In this document: positions 45,208 to 57,383 of the stretch, one piece after another
Layout: each line of letters opens with the position of its first letter
Numbering within the stretch: the stretch's first letter is position 1
Assembly (NCBI GenBank): GCA_028554645.1
Contig: JAQOOI010000018.1
Coordinates: 620,001-684,000, forward strand
Origin: Omphalotus guepiniiformis
Lineage: Eukaryota; Basidiomycota; Agaricomycetes; Agaricales; Omphalotaceae
Direction: 5' to 3'
Length of the DNA: 64,000 bases
Position numbers and translations under genes: made by a program
Notes under the pieces: generated by a model
Seen by the model: the letters and a program-made list of their open reading frames with translations, nothing else
What the model was told of the DNA's origin: nothing
Databases searched by the model: none

Positions 45208-46968
45208 ATGGCAGCCTTGCGCCAGGCTGCTTGTCGGTCTCTTTTCCGACCTATATTGTCCCCGACTTCAACCCGAACTCTTTCAACCAACTCGGCACCC
45301 ATTTCTCGCTCTCCCATACGAACTGGTATTTATGCTACTGCATTCGTGCTCTCTACTGGTCTATTCGCCGTTTATTACTTCGACGCACGATCTGCATTAC
45401 ACAGGTACTTCCTAACACCTGTACTAAGATACGCATTCGATGCGGAAACAGGACATCAGGTTGCGGTCAAAGTACTTCGAAGCGGACTGGGTCCGAAAGA
45501 TCCCGTACCGGACGACGAGAGGCTGAAGTTTGAGGCGAGTCTCTCTGGGCTTTTGATATTGTACGGGAACAGAGTCCAATGTGTAAAGACTGTGTAGCTC
45601 TGGGGTCAAACCATCTCAAATCCGATAGGTTTGGCCGCTGGTTTTGACAAGGATGGAGAGGCAATAGATGGTACGGTATCAGGCCCTCTAGGTGGTTGTA
45701 AGGAGAGTCTTCTGAAACTAAAATCAATGGCTTTTTGACCTCGGGTTTGGCTGGGTGGAAATAGGGAGCATCACGCCGAAGCCTCAGGTATTTTATTTAG
45801 GTCATGGATGCGATAACTTTCTCAGTTCCTCAGCCAGGCAACCCCCGACCACGCGTCTTCCACCTTCCAGAAGACTCTGCTCTCATCAATCGATATGGAT
45901 TTCCCTCTCAGGGTCATGCTACTGTCCTGTCTCGTCTGCGAGCACGCCTACCTACATTTCTCGCGGGCGAAGATACAAATGCGTCCCTCCGAGATGGTTC
46001 TCTACTCGCTGTGAATCTTGGAAAAAACAAAGATTCTCCTATAGACTCAGTAGATGATTTTGTTGCTGGAGTGCGCTCGTTTGGCGCTTATTCCGATGTG
46101 TTGGTGGTAAATGTCTCTAGTCCTAATACCCCGGGACTCAGGTACGCGTCACTCCGAAGTTAGCCTTATTCCAGACTTATTTACTCTTATACGCAGAGGG
46201 TTGCAAAACAAAGATTCACTTGTAACTCTACTGGATGGAGTGACAAAAGCGAGGGACTCCTTACCTGCATCTGCCATCAACTCCCGCAAGCCACGTCTGG
46301 TGCTCAAAATTGCGCCAGACCTCAACGAATCCCAGCTTGAAGATATTGCGGACGTGATTCGAAGTAGTAACTTTGACGGCGTCATAGTCAGCAACACCTC
46401 TATACAGAGACCATCAAGTCTTATCAACTGTAGGAGCCAGTTCTAGTAACATATTCTTATGATTTCATCGCTCACGGCCTTTATACAAATAGCAAACCGC
46501 GATGAAACTGGCGGACTCTCCGGAGCACCTATAAAACCTTACACTCTCACTGCTCTCCGAATTCTACGCGCCAATCTTCCCGCAAACATCCCCGTCATAG
46601 GATGTGGCGGGATCTCAACTGGCGCAGACGCACTTGAATATGCTCGTGCTGGCGCGTCGTTCGTTCAAGTTTACACTTCCTTCGGATACGACGGTGCAGG
46701 TGCATGCAGACGAATCAAAGACCAGATCGTTGAAACATTAGAGAAAGAGGGTGTTACTTGGAGTGATGTCGTAAACAAGGCTGTTAACGAATTGAGCTAC
46801 AAGGAAAAGCCAAAGCCAAAACCCATCGAGCCTGTCAAGCCTGAAGAGATTTCGGTAGGCCAGCTAATCACGGAGGCGGAAGAATTGAAAAAGTTGCTTG
46901 ATCAGCTTGGGGAGAAATTCGGTAGTGAAGAGAAGAGAGCAGATAGTAGTGCAGTCGCTGCTTCTTAA
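45208..46968 (+). CDS. URA9: Dihydroorotate dehydrogenase, class 2, mitochondrial
   Basis: This is the quinone-linked fourth step of pyrimidine synthesis, on the inner mitochondrial membrane. A presequence ([20 protein letters not shown]) is followed by a membrane anchor ([20 protein letters not shown]). The FMN barrel has [45 protein letters not shown], and the catalytic loop [15 protein letters not shown], whose serine is the class 2 base. Then [60 protein letters not shown] and the final barrel strand [14 protein letters not shown]. The tail beyond the barrel (Lys/Pro/Glu-rich, about 70 residues) is longer than in animals. About five introns interrupt the gene. Confidence 0.93.
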
Positions 46969-47171
46969 GCAACTCTTTGATATGTATTAGATTACATGGC
47001 CTGCAGAGCTTTAACTGAAGAATAATCGCAGCCTATATTGAAGTGCCGCTCAGAAGCCGCTTGAACATCTTTTCAGTCTACTCCCATCATCTCTAATTAT
47101 TTCATTCTTTTCTACTCATTACTATTTTACAAGTTGGATCCTTGAATCCTTTCCTTTCCTTTGGTCCACTG

Positions 47172-48081
47172 ATGCTCAGCTCCGCGAGTATCGCCGTGGT
47201 CGGTTTTGTGACCGTTATATGCTTCGTCATCCTAATCATCTTGCTCAAACTGGTGCTGTCTCTGGGTCGTTGGGACCGTAATCCGTTTGGAAGTCAGAAA
47301 GAGATCTCTGCTGTCGATGGTGACTGTGAAGTGTGTTATTCATGCTTGTTTATATATGGTACTCGACGCTGAAGATCTTACTTCCCCATTCCAGTCGATT
47401 CAGGCCGCATCCTTTTCAACGACCTCAGAGAGTTCATCCTCAAGCTTGCTCAAACTTCCTTCAACGGCCTTCAGTCGCTACCCAATTCCACAACCATCAA
47501 AGCACGCGTCAATCGTTCCCGACTCTGGAGTTATACCGCCTTCTCTCGTGCCACTAGATAATTCGTATGGGCCACATTCTAAAGCAAATCCTGTATCTTC
47601 GATCTCTTGCAAGGCCTTGGCGTACTTTAAAGCGGGAGCTCCACCAAGCCCACTTCGCGCTCCACCCCTCTCACCCTCTGACTCGACTACCCTCATAATG
47701 ACAACAAGGACATCATTGGAGGAACCCTCAAAGCCGTCCTACGACGTTTTCTCTACAAGACAAGCCCTCGCTCTAGTCAACGTCAACACTTTCAACTTGG
47801 AGACCCAGAAGTTCCCTGCAAATCGCATCGCTCAATCTCGTTATGAACGCAAGGCCAATACGACCGCGATATATGTTTCAAAAACCACGACGAGTAAACT
47901 GAATTACATTGTTTTGCAAGAAAAACATGCGTCGGAGTTCGCTATGAATGAGACTTCAGGGTATAATGGTGGATATAAGAATGGAGTGCAGAGGACGGCG
48001 TATATGAGGTCAAGATCGTATGTTGCAAACATCCCGAAGAAACAGTCAAGCACTGCTGACAAGGAGAATATGGCGGTGTAG
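47172..48081 (+). CDS. Orphan protein with one N-terminal membrane helix
   Basis: Two exons are likely. The first gives MLSSASIAVVGFVTVICFVI and LIILLKLVLSLGRWDRNPF, a single strong membrane helix. The second, after an acceptor near 47402, gives a Ser/Pro-rich region and then a more conserved-looking stretch, LALVNVNTFNLETQKFPANR and SKLNYIVLQEKHASEFAMNE, ending PKKQSSTADKENMAV. The C-terminal DKEN-like end resembles a degradation signal, but that is speculation. I do not recognise the family. Its last codons and downstream spacer occur again, inverted and decayed, at 6.2-6.6 kb. Confidence 0.55.
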
Positions 48082-48478
48082 GGTTGAAGTTGTTTGGGCT
48101 TTTGGTTGTTTTTGTCTTCATGTGTCGGCCCTTTTTTTTTTGGTTTTTGTTTGAACACAGTTGTGGTGTTATACATTCTTTAAACTACATCCTCTTTTAT
48201 GAAACACTCTTTTACCATGCAAAATGGACATTCAATAAATAAATAGTCCTAGTCATGTCCAAGCTGGTTCTATGGTCGGGCCGGGAGAGCCGTGACTGGC
48301 CGCGGCAGCTCCGGAACTTTTTCGCTTTCTCTACCGCCATTCTACCTGCTCAAAATTCATAACTCCATCAGCACCACTCTATCTACTCAGAATCATACTA
48401 TCGTACCTTCTCAAACTCATCGAAGATGCTCTAGTGACACAGCTATCCTGGCTGAATGCAAAGGACAATCATGGCAAT
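47986..48478 (+). repeat. Source-side copy of the inverted duplication, part 1
   Basis: This stretch, from the tail of the orphan membrane-protein gene to about 130 bp before the F-box start, is matched on the minus strand at 6612-6206. Noncoding sequence matches as well as coding sequence, so this is a DNA duplication and not protein convergence. The second matching part is 49249-49330. Confidence 0.85.
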
Positions 48479-48604
48479 CACTGCTGTCTTACTCACAAGT
48501 AAAACGAATCAGGCAACCCCATCTGAGTATCTTTTGCCTCGCGATGGCCACCTGGTTATGCTATATAAAGCCTTCGAAGTGAGCTCAATTCTCATCATTC
48601 TACA

Positions 48605-49306
48605 ATGGCCTACAACAAACTCTCAACAGCACCATATCTCCCTATTGAACTTCTTGAGAGAATCATCCAAGAAGCTTGGGCCTTACCACTCTCCATCCAC
48701 GATCGTGCAACACTCATGAAGACTTCCTTGAACGTAAACTCTACCTGGTTAAACATCTTCTTGCCGATCGCTTGCAGGGATGTCCACATCCCTAGCGTTG
48801 AATACGCGCTCCTCTTTTACCAAATCCTCAGCGGCCAATCAGACCTCTACAACACATTCGCTGAAGGGATGATTGACCGCTTGTGCCGATCCATTACCTT
48901 CCACGGAACCAACGACCTCACACATCCACCCGAATTAGTACTCGGTGATCATCCCACCGCAGTAGCGACGACAGTCGCTCTGTTTGTTCCTCACATTTCA
49001 CCTGAACGACTCAGTCACTTGCGTAGGATCAGTGTCATATACACAAATTGCCCTTTGAACGACATCTTCGGTCGACGTAAACACTTTGAGTTTCCTTCGC
49101 AGGTGACTGACCTCGAGGTGCTTATTAGTTGGGATTCCGATGCGCCTCCCTGGGTTGTGGACGCGTTTCTTTCGAGTGAAGAGCCGACGAACATAGGGTC
49201 TGGATCCGCGCGTTCGATTACGACTCTGCGGATTCACGGAGCAAGCAAGGGAATGATGGTAGATTTAAAGCTTGCTTGCCCAAATGCCACTATCGAATCT
49301 CCTTGA
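48605..49306 (+). CDS. F-box-like protein
   Basis: Intronless, 233 residues. The N-terminus LSTAPYLPIELLERIIQEAW followed by LNVNSTWLNIFLPIACRDVH has the F-box pattern seen in many mushroom proteins, and the rest (SHLRRISVIYTNCPLNDIFG, VTDLEVLISWDS) is the usual degenerate leucine-rich body. It is short for the family, perhaps reduced. A near-complete deletion of the same gene is seen in the ghost copy at 6.2 kb, where only its last 18 codons remain. It sits between the orphan membrane-protein gene and the convergent adenylate-forming reductase. Confidence 0.65.
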   Translation: MAYNKLSTAPYLPIELLERIIQEAWALPLSIHDRATLMKTSLNVNSTWLNIFLPIACRDVHIPSVEYALLFYQILSGQSDLYNTFAEGMIDRLCRSITFHGTNDLTHPPELVLGDHPTAVATTVALFVPHISPERLSHLRRISVIYTNCPLNDIFGRRKHFEFPSQVTDLEVLISWDSDAPPWVVDAFLSSEEPTNIGSGSARSITTLRIHGASKGMMVDLKLACPNATIESP

Positions 49307-49446
49307 TAAGCATGCAGTTGACAAGTAACATTGTGATCTTGATTTCTCGTATGTCACCAGAAAAGAACTTACAAAGATTCATCATAATTTCTCGCATGTC
49401 ATGTTTACATTCTATTCTATCTAAGTAATATCCCATCTTCCAACAT

Positions 49447-52400
49447 CTATAGCACAAATCCAGTCTCCCGCCAGTGAGTCACCCAATTTTGAATGAGACC
49501 CTGCGTCAGTGATGGTGCTTCACGAATACTGGGTGCAACAGTCCCAGTCTCATCAGTCAAAAATATTATTGGTTTGCGTGTTACACCACTCCATCGAGAA
49601 CGGAAGAAAGGCTGTAAAGAATAAATGAGAAAAGTTGAAGGTCTAGAAACTTGCAGAATTTAAATTTAAACCTACCAAAAGTTTAATTGTTGGATTACGA
49701 GCACCATCTTGATCACTCTTTGCCAAACGTTCGACCCAGTCGTGTTTATCCACTCTTTCGAACGTTACGCCAGCAGATTGTAGTCCGTCAAGTATATCAT
49801 TCCAACTTGCACTGGTGTTCGGGTTCACGATATGGTAAACTTTAGACTTGGGAGACTGTTTATTCAAAACAATCTCCGCAATTCCCCGCCCGGCGTAGTC
49901 GACAGGAAGCCACGATGGGTTCTAAGCACGGTATATGAGACGGTGCGTATTCAAACTGACAGAGGTATTTACCTCATCTAATAGAGGCAGGGCACCGACA
50001 GTATTAGCGCTTTTGAACATAAGAGGCCAAGCTAGATCAATTCTCAAGTCAGCCTTAATTTCGGCTGGTAAGATATAAATCAATACCTTCAGTCTCGTTC
50101 CATACGCCGCTGTAAGAAAAGAAGACACCTCGCATCAGAACGTGGCAAGATGGCGAACCAAGTAACACAATACCATTTCGAATCTCCTACCATCTGTCCG
50201 ATTCTCAGCACACCAACCGATAAATCAGTGGCTTGCGCCGCCCTCTGACAAAGCTTCTCGACGACCCATTTACTTCGAGCATACCCAGTACCAGCGGCAG
50301 TCGATGGTGAAGGGGGGTAATCCTCCGGGCAGACTGGCTCGGGGGATCCTTGGCGACAGCTGATGGAGGAACTAAAGTAAAATGCAGCAGGCTCGGAGAA
50401 CGGTGACTCCAAACAAAGATTCATAAGATTGAGAGCACCTCCGACATGCTCGTCGAAGGATTCGATGCTTAGAACGAAATTCACCGGCCAAGCATTCTAA
50501 CGTCACCAAGGTGAATGTCAGCCCAATGTCAAGTCGCAAATCATTAAACTTACGTGAATAACATCGGTCACTTCATCGCGAATAGAAGAGTATTCTGTAT
50601 CCGAAAGTCCTAACAACGGAGTATTCGGATTCGCAGCATATGAGTCGACTTTCTCTGCAACAGGCTCGGGAAGTTTCCGAAGTTTCATCGATTCCAATAC
50701 ACGTTCACGCGACTCGTTGTGCGAACCGGCGCGCGAAAGACAGATGACTTTGCGAACAGACGTTGATGACACAAGCTGGTGTAGGATATGAGCTCCTAAC
50801 GAACCAGTAGCGCCGGTTAGAAGCTGTAAAGGCGAAATGTTAATTTCAACGTTACAACAAAGACAAGGCATGCAACGCACTACAACACGGGCGTCGAGAG
50901 GTTTCGGGGTTGCATTGGGCGAAGGTCTACGTGTATGGAGCTTGGTGGCCCATTTCTCTACCATTTCAACCATCTTGGCCTCGTGTCCGCTGGAGTTCAC
51001 CTCAGTCTGACCTGATCGAAGAGTAAGGATGTAGTCCGCAAGTCTGTTGTAATGTGTGAGCAACCTGAGTAGACCTCGCTGAGGAGAACACGTACTTTTC
51101 CACTGATGGATGTTCATACACCACTAATACCACAAATATTCAATGAGCACCTGCTTTCTCTGGCATTCAAACCGGTCTTACCATTCTGTCCCAGAATATG
51201 ATCTCCAAGATCAAGTTCTTTCTGACAAATATTTCGTACCCGGGTAGCTTGAAGGGAATCTACACCAAAAGCAAATAAATCCAACGTCTTGTCTAACTGA
51301 GCTTTCTTGTTCGGTCCCAAGGTTCGCGTTATGGCGTCAAGAATGAAGCCTTCAAGCTCAGGCTTGTTTAGGCATAATTTCGGAGCATCGGATTGTCCCT
51401 CTTCGAAGCGTGCGTATATGCTTTCTGTCAGAGCGCAAGCGTAAGAGTTAAGAGATCGTCACTGGCCGATACATTGATATCTTACCTATCAAATCTTTAA
51501 ACTTGGAGTAACAAGCAGGACGAAGAATGCTCATCTTCGTAGCGACTGGCACATGAGTCCCATAACTACCCTTCATGAGCATACAGGAGACGAAAGATAA
51601 GACAAGAGACATACGGGAGGAACTCTATCATCTCAGGTAAGATGCGAGAATGGCTAGGAGCTTCAGCATTAGCCGCTTCGATGACTGGCCAAACTTTCGC
51701 CATCAGCTCAGAGCGAGGTAAGTCTTTCGCTAAATCCGAGGGAAGTATGAGGCAACCAGTCTGAGGTTTCCCAGCACCAAACACGATAGCTACACAACAA
51801 AATCAGCAAACAAATACTGAACATGTAATAGATTAACCGTACCCTCTGCTACGTATGGGCTATTTCCGCGAATATGAAGCTCCATGGGAACTAGATTAAG
51901 CTCATTGAAGGGAAGGTTCTTATTTTATAGACAGTGGCAAATTTACCTGGATTGGTCTTCTCTCCTAAAATATGCACCAGAGTATCGTCTAACCGGCCGA
52001 TGTACTTGTACCTGTCCTCATACTCCGGGTGACGAAGAAATAAGTCTTTCGTAGCATACGACCCGTCAGGTCTATTCGACACAATCTATATATGCATCTG
52101 ATGTCAGCTTTACATACTCATTGCATGTATTATATCGGTCTACGAACCTTGGGAGGATAACCATCTTTAATGACACACTCGAATGTATTATTGCCTCTGG
52201 GTTCCATAACCATGAAATGTCTGCTCAATTCGGTTGGCCGGACCCAATTCCAGCCCTTGTCAGTTCTGAATTCGCGGTTCGAGTTCATGATGGCACCAGT
52301 CTAGAGGAGGACCATTCAGCACGGGTCCAGAGCGCAAAAAATGGAGGCTTAATACCTCTGTCGTTCCAAAAATACTGAGAATGTTCACACCAGCAGAAGT

Positions 52401-53621
52401 CAGACGAGTACCGAGGTCATCCTATGATCTCATGAGTGAAATGAAGGAAAATACATAGAACACCCTTACAGGTAATGGAGCACCAGCATAGCTGACCACA
52501 TCAAAGGTCGAAAGCATCTTGACGCCTTCATCTGTCTCGCCGAGGAGCTACGGAAACCTTAGCAAAGAGTAAAATATCGTAGACGCAAGCTCATCACCTT
52601 GATTACATACGGGACTGCAAAACACTGTCGCGTATCCGGCGAAAGGGCATGAATAGCACAGATGTTCGCGGAAGTGAGCGGTAAATGCGGCGGGAAAAGC
52701 GTCAAAGGTCGACCAGAATACATGCATCGAAAGCTAGAAAAGAGCATGATAAATGAGAAAGGTCCAATGATGATATGCAAGCTGAATCTAATCACAGCGC
52801 ATAATGGCCATAGCCATGGAAAACAGGAAGCGTACTGAAACCAGTTTTGTCTTGGTTGATAGCCATGTTTGCTATCAACCCATAATGCGAGATACACACG
52901 GGTTTGGGAAACCCGGTCTAATTATGTGACAACTTTCAGCGTAAGTATAGATGATGAAGGGGTAAGTTTCTTACAGAACCAGATGAGTGAAGGTATATTG
53001 CAGGCCTTGCTGCTTCTTCGTCTGGTGTGAGAACGGCAGGGAATGGCTTGACAGCGATATTTGCGATGCCTTCAGGTCCCCATAGAGGGAACCGTTTATC
53101 TTCAACGATACCAATATCGAGCCCTTGAGCTTTCAGCAGAGCCTGAGCCTCTTCAGCCTCACCCACGAACTTCGGACTATATATCAGATGACTAGCGTTC
53201 GTTAGTTTGCACAAATGAGCAATGGCCGGGACCGAGTTGTTGACGGAGAGAAGCAGAGCAGTCAATCCCAGCTTCGCCAAAGCAAGCTCAAGCAGCGTCT
53301 CATCAATCGCTGAAGTGACGAAGCAAGCAATGGTACGTGTTGGCACACTTTCACCTGGTGCAACCGTCGGAGTGATACCAAGTTGTAAGTAATACCACGC
53401 TAGGCGGTCCACGGCCTTCAGAACTTCAGTGTAACTAAGGTCAACGACTGAGAAACATCGACAGGAATCAAGTAAAACCATCCATACGTAAGAGCTCTCA
53501 ACTTGATGCTGTTATCAGACTCTGGAATGCCAGTATAGAAAGCAGGATCCTCTGGCTGCTCTCGAGCGCGAATGTCAAGGAGTTCGGTGGTAGACCTTGC
53601 CTTGAAGACGACGGCGGGCAT
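49447..53621 (-). CDS. Adenylate-forming reductase (A-T-R, NRPS-like)
   Basis: One-module synthetase of about 1,060 residues that should activate a carboxylic acid as AMP ester, load it on a carrier, and release it as aldehyde or alcohol. Start MPAVVFKARSTTELLDIRAR at 53621. The A domain has LHSSGSTGFPKPV (A3, split by an intron), VFHGYGHYAL and SIFGTTEV (A5). The T domain has LFAFGVDSLQATRVRN with the phosphopantetheine serine. The reductase domain has LLTGATGSLGAHILHQL (NADPH site) and GTGYARSKWVVEKLC (catalytic Tyr and Lys). It ends LIQNWVTHWRETGFVL. No condensation domain is seen, so it is not a peptide synthetase, and it is too short for Lys2. About 15 introns. The substrate is unknown. 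Confidence 0.9.
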
Positions 53622-54104
53622 GCTGAATATTGAATACGGTGTATTGATAGCAAGCTAATTTTCTACATGTCCCCTTTTAAACGGATTCGAGATGGGCGCA
53701 ACAAGGACGGTCCGGTACGGTAAAACCCTCTAGAGCCATTATTGTCAGATTATTGTCATGAGAAGACGAAGATAACTGAAAATTGGAACTCGGAATCGGC
53801 TCTTTCGGCCCTTTTATTTGTACATATTGGTCATTAGCTCCTCATACCATATATAGTAATACTTAGTTACGTTCTGAGTTTCGATTCACGATCACCTGCT
53901 CCTCGCTTTCTCCCCGCGTCTTCACAGGTTTCGCTACCCCACATTTTTTCTGACTATTCTCCGGACCGGGTGAGACTTCGTACTAGCGACACAGGGACAC
54001 GTATTACAACAATGGAGATGACTGAATGCAAACATTTGTGCAAACAAAACCCTTCAAGCACTTATATACAGTGCGCCTTCTTCTGTGGTTGAGGTTCTAC
54101 GGCA
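53622..54104. promoter_or_regulatory. Divergent promoter of reductase and MFS transporter
   Basis: 483 bp. CGGTCCGG lies at 53708-53715 and its exact reverse complement CCGGACCG at 53961-53968; the first is part of a triple CGG (53708-53720, five-base period). A direct repeat ATTATTGTCA occurs at 53738-53747 and 53749-53758, offset by 11 bp. A TATA-like CTTATATACA is at 54061-54070, about 40 bp before the transporter ATG. CGG triplets are the usual contact of Zn2Cys6 regulators. Co-regulation is inferred. Confidence 0.65.
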
Positions 54105-56805
54105 ATGTCGAACACCATCGCCCCCGCTCGCGAAGTCTTCTCTGTCGTGCCTGTAGACTCTGAAAAGGCCGAGGAGGTCGAGATCGAGAAAGTCGAACAT
54201 GAACATGTTTCGCCAGCCTACACGGACGAGGAGGACCTTCGTCCTACTAGCTTCCTTGGGTTCTTTCTGAAGAAAAATCCCTCTCCCCAGTTTGTGGCCG
54301 ACGTCGCCAAGCTGAACGAGACGGAATTGAACCCTACTCAAGTCAAGCGCATAGAGCGCAAGATTGATCTTCTCATCATGCCCGCTCTCGCTATATGTTA
54401 TATGGTGCGTATAATTGCGCATTATTGACAGGCCCATGAGTACTCACGAATAGACTACAGTTCTACTACGTGTAAGTATATCAACTGCCTCCGCTACTTG
54501 CTACTCAATAACATATCCTTCAGGGACAAGACTACGCTCTCTTATGCTGCGATCTTTGACAGTAAGTTATGTTCCAGTGTGCGCTTTGCTTTCTGTCACT
54601 AACATCCGTTCGCTAGTCAAAGACGACCTTAATCTCGGCGCAGATGAATATGTTCGTATCGCTGTCTACATTCGAAAGTCCCGCTAATATCTCTGATACA
54701 GAACTGGCTCTCAAGTTTGTTCTATTGTACGTTGCTTGCCGGCTCTTCAATATCCCTCCACATATCTGAGATTTAATTGTCCTCGCAGTCGGATGGGTAG
54801 CCTGGGCCTTCCCTACCAATCTTCTAATGCAGAAGTTCCCACTGAACAAGTATCTTGCGTTCAACGTGAATCTTTTGGTAGTCCGCTTTTTTGCATATTC
54901 ACCTTTCTCACGCGGTCCTTTTTCAAAAGATCTTCCTTTGGGGTGTTTTGCTTATGGCACAGGCAGCTAGCCGTAACTTTACAGATCTAGCCGTTCTTCG
55001 TGTACTGTCAGGTGCTGCAGAGGCTACGGCTGATCCAGCATTTGTTCTTATCACCGGAACGTGGTATACTCGAGCTCAACAGCCTACGAGAATTGGGTAT
55101 TGGTACCTGTGAGTCTCTGCATGGTTGTCTCCTCATTGTATGCGCAGCTCTGAGGCGAATATCAGCGCGAACGGTTTTGGCATTGCTCTCGGTGGTCTTT
55201 TCGGTTATGGTATTGGTCATGTACGTCATCTCTCAATTCGTTATCTAACTTCTCACTAATTGTCGAATCTCTTCGCTCGTATAGATAAAAGGTATACGAA
55301 TGATTCTCTCATAAATATCACAGCTTCTTTGGCTGACCGGCAATATTCACCAACTAGGCAGTCTACCTTCATGGAAATACGAGTTTCTGATCATCGGGGC
55401 GCTGTGCTGCGCGTGGTCTGTGTTCATGTTCATTTTCATTCCTGATTCGCCGTACCACACCCATTGGTTCAAGCAGCACGAGAAGCTGATTATCGTCAGT
55501 CGTAAACGAGACGATCAGAACTTAACCGACAATAGAGAGTAAGCACTCTTGTGACTCCGTCGGCAAGGGATGAATTACTTATTTGGTGAGATAGGTGGAA
55601 ACCTGCGCAAGCACTGGAAGCATTCATCGATCCCAAGACTTACCTGTTCTTCCTGTTTGGCTTTACCGCGAACGTGCCGAATGTAAGTCATCTTGTCTTC
55701 CTCACTTTGTCCTCGGCTCATTTTCCACCATCTACAGGGAGGAACATCGAACTTGTAGGTAGATCGTTCAAGGGAAACCATCGCATTGATTAATCCTTAC
55801 ATTCACATGCAGCGGAACTTTGATCGTGAAAGGGTATGGGACATCCACCAACGATGAAATCCGATTCTCATGGCACTTTGCACTAGATTCGGCTTTGATA
55901 CCTTTCAGACTACGCTCATGCAGATTCCCTACGGCATGATCATTGTCGCTTTGTAAGTTAGAACTACTTGAGCTCCAATCACCCGGATATCTAACTCTAC
56001 GCAATGGGTATAGTATCCTCGCTGCCATTTTCATCAACTCCAAGCTTCCAAAGGGCTACCGTACCTTACTCATGGCAGTGACCAACATCCCCACAGTCGT
56101 AGGGTTTGCCATGGTGGCTTGGTGCAAAGGGAAAGGTGCTAGACTCGTTGGGTTTTGTACGTACTTTCCATTCATATAACCAGTCCCGTCTAATCTATCG
56201 AGTCCAGGGCTTACTGGCGCTTCTAACGCCACGTTCGTCTTGGGTCTATCTCTTCTGTCCGGAAACGTCGGAGGACAGACAAAGAAAGCCATCGCGAGCG
56301 CTGCAGTCTTCTTAGGTTAGCTAGACCACTTCCACTTGAGCATACTTGTCCGTAATACTCAATAATTCTCTTTCAAGGCGTCGCCGCAGGGTTAGCTGAA
56401 TACCTCACAATCTGAAGGTACTCCTATCTGACTGTCTTTAATCAGGAACATTGTCGGCCCTTTCTTATTCAAGGAATCCGAGGCTCCAACGTACTTCACA
56501 GGTGTCGTGGGATGCTTAGTCTCTCGTGTACTCGAGGTGAGATTATCGACTTTTCTATCGTTTCTGGATCGGTTAGCCAGACTTGACAAATATTCGCACA
56601 GATCGTTATCATCCTCATATTGCGTGTGATTTTCGTGGTATCCAATCGTCGAAGAGACCGGGCTGTCGCTGAAGGACGCGTCATGTACGATGATCGTTTG
56701 ACAGGTTTGGAGGACATGTCAGACTGGAAGAACCCTGCTTTTCGCTATATCACTGTAGGTGTTTTGATTTATGACATCAATTTGAGTTGCTCACTTTTTA
56801 TTTAA
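54105..56805 (+). CDS. MFS transporter, DAL5/allantoate-like anion symporter family
   Basis: A polytopic plasma-membrane transporter with about 12 helices and many short exons. The cytosolic N-terminus is acidic; helices begin at IDLLIMPALAICYMFYYVDK, followed by TLSYAAIFDIKDDLNLGADE. The loop 2-3 region is present as WVAWAFPTNLLMQKFPLNKY. Further helices include VLRVLSGAAEATADPAFVLI, FGIALGGLFGYGIGHIKGSL and TLLMAVTNIPTVVGFAMVAW. The end is near LEDMSDWKNPAFRYI, as in this family; the exact stop is uncertain because a further small intron may follow 56755. Such carriers move small organic anions, vitamins or amino-acid derivatives. Being divergent from the reductase, it may carry its substrate or product. 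Confidence 0.85.
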
Positions 56806-57383
56806 AAGTGAACATATCCACATCGCTCGCTTGTACTACTGATCTCACTTGCATTTTAACACTCACGTTTCCTTGTATGTATGTACTATCTGAATCTGAT
56901 GACCATATTCAATGATAGCTGTGTTCTTACCCGTTAAATGGAACATACTATTAGTGCTATTATCGCGGTCATATAGCCGCTCTCGGATTGAAACCCCCGC
57001 ATTTGGAAACATAAATGAGTCGCTCGATCAGTACCATGCCGCCCTGCAGTTCGTTGAACCAAGTACATATCCTGGTCCAGTGAAGTCGTTTGAGCAGACA
57101 GTCATTTATTTTGTCAACTCAGGTTTGAGTGCTTAATAGAAGACAAACATCATTTAGACTCGACAAATGAATGGAAATTTCAAGGAGTACATATAGAATA
57201 AAGAATAATTTATCGATAGAGTACATACAATGCGTTTCCTATACACAAAAATTTTTCGGGCTTCCCATATTACTGCGGACAGCAAGCAGTGACTATGCAA
57301 GTGGTACATTGTTGGCATAAAGAATGATTCACTCCCCACTGATTCGAGAGGAAAATGCACGCGCGATTCGTTCTCTGAGAACG
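56806..57383. other. Intergenic
   Basis: 578 bp, AT-rich, holding the 3' end of the transporter gene and the 3' side of a weak minus-strand candidate. No supported gene. Confidence 0.4.
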
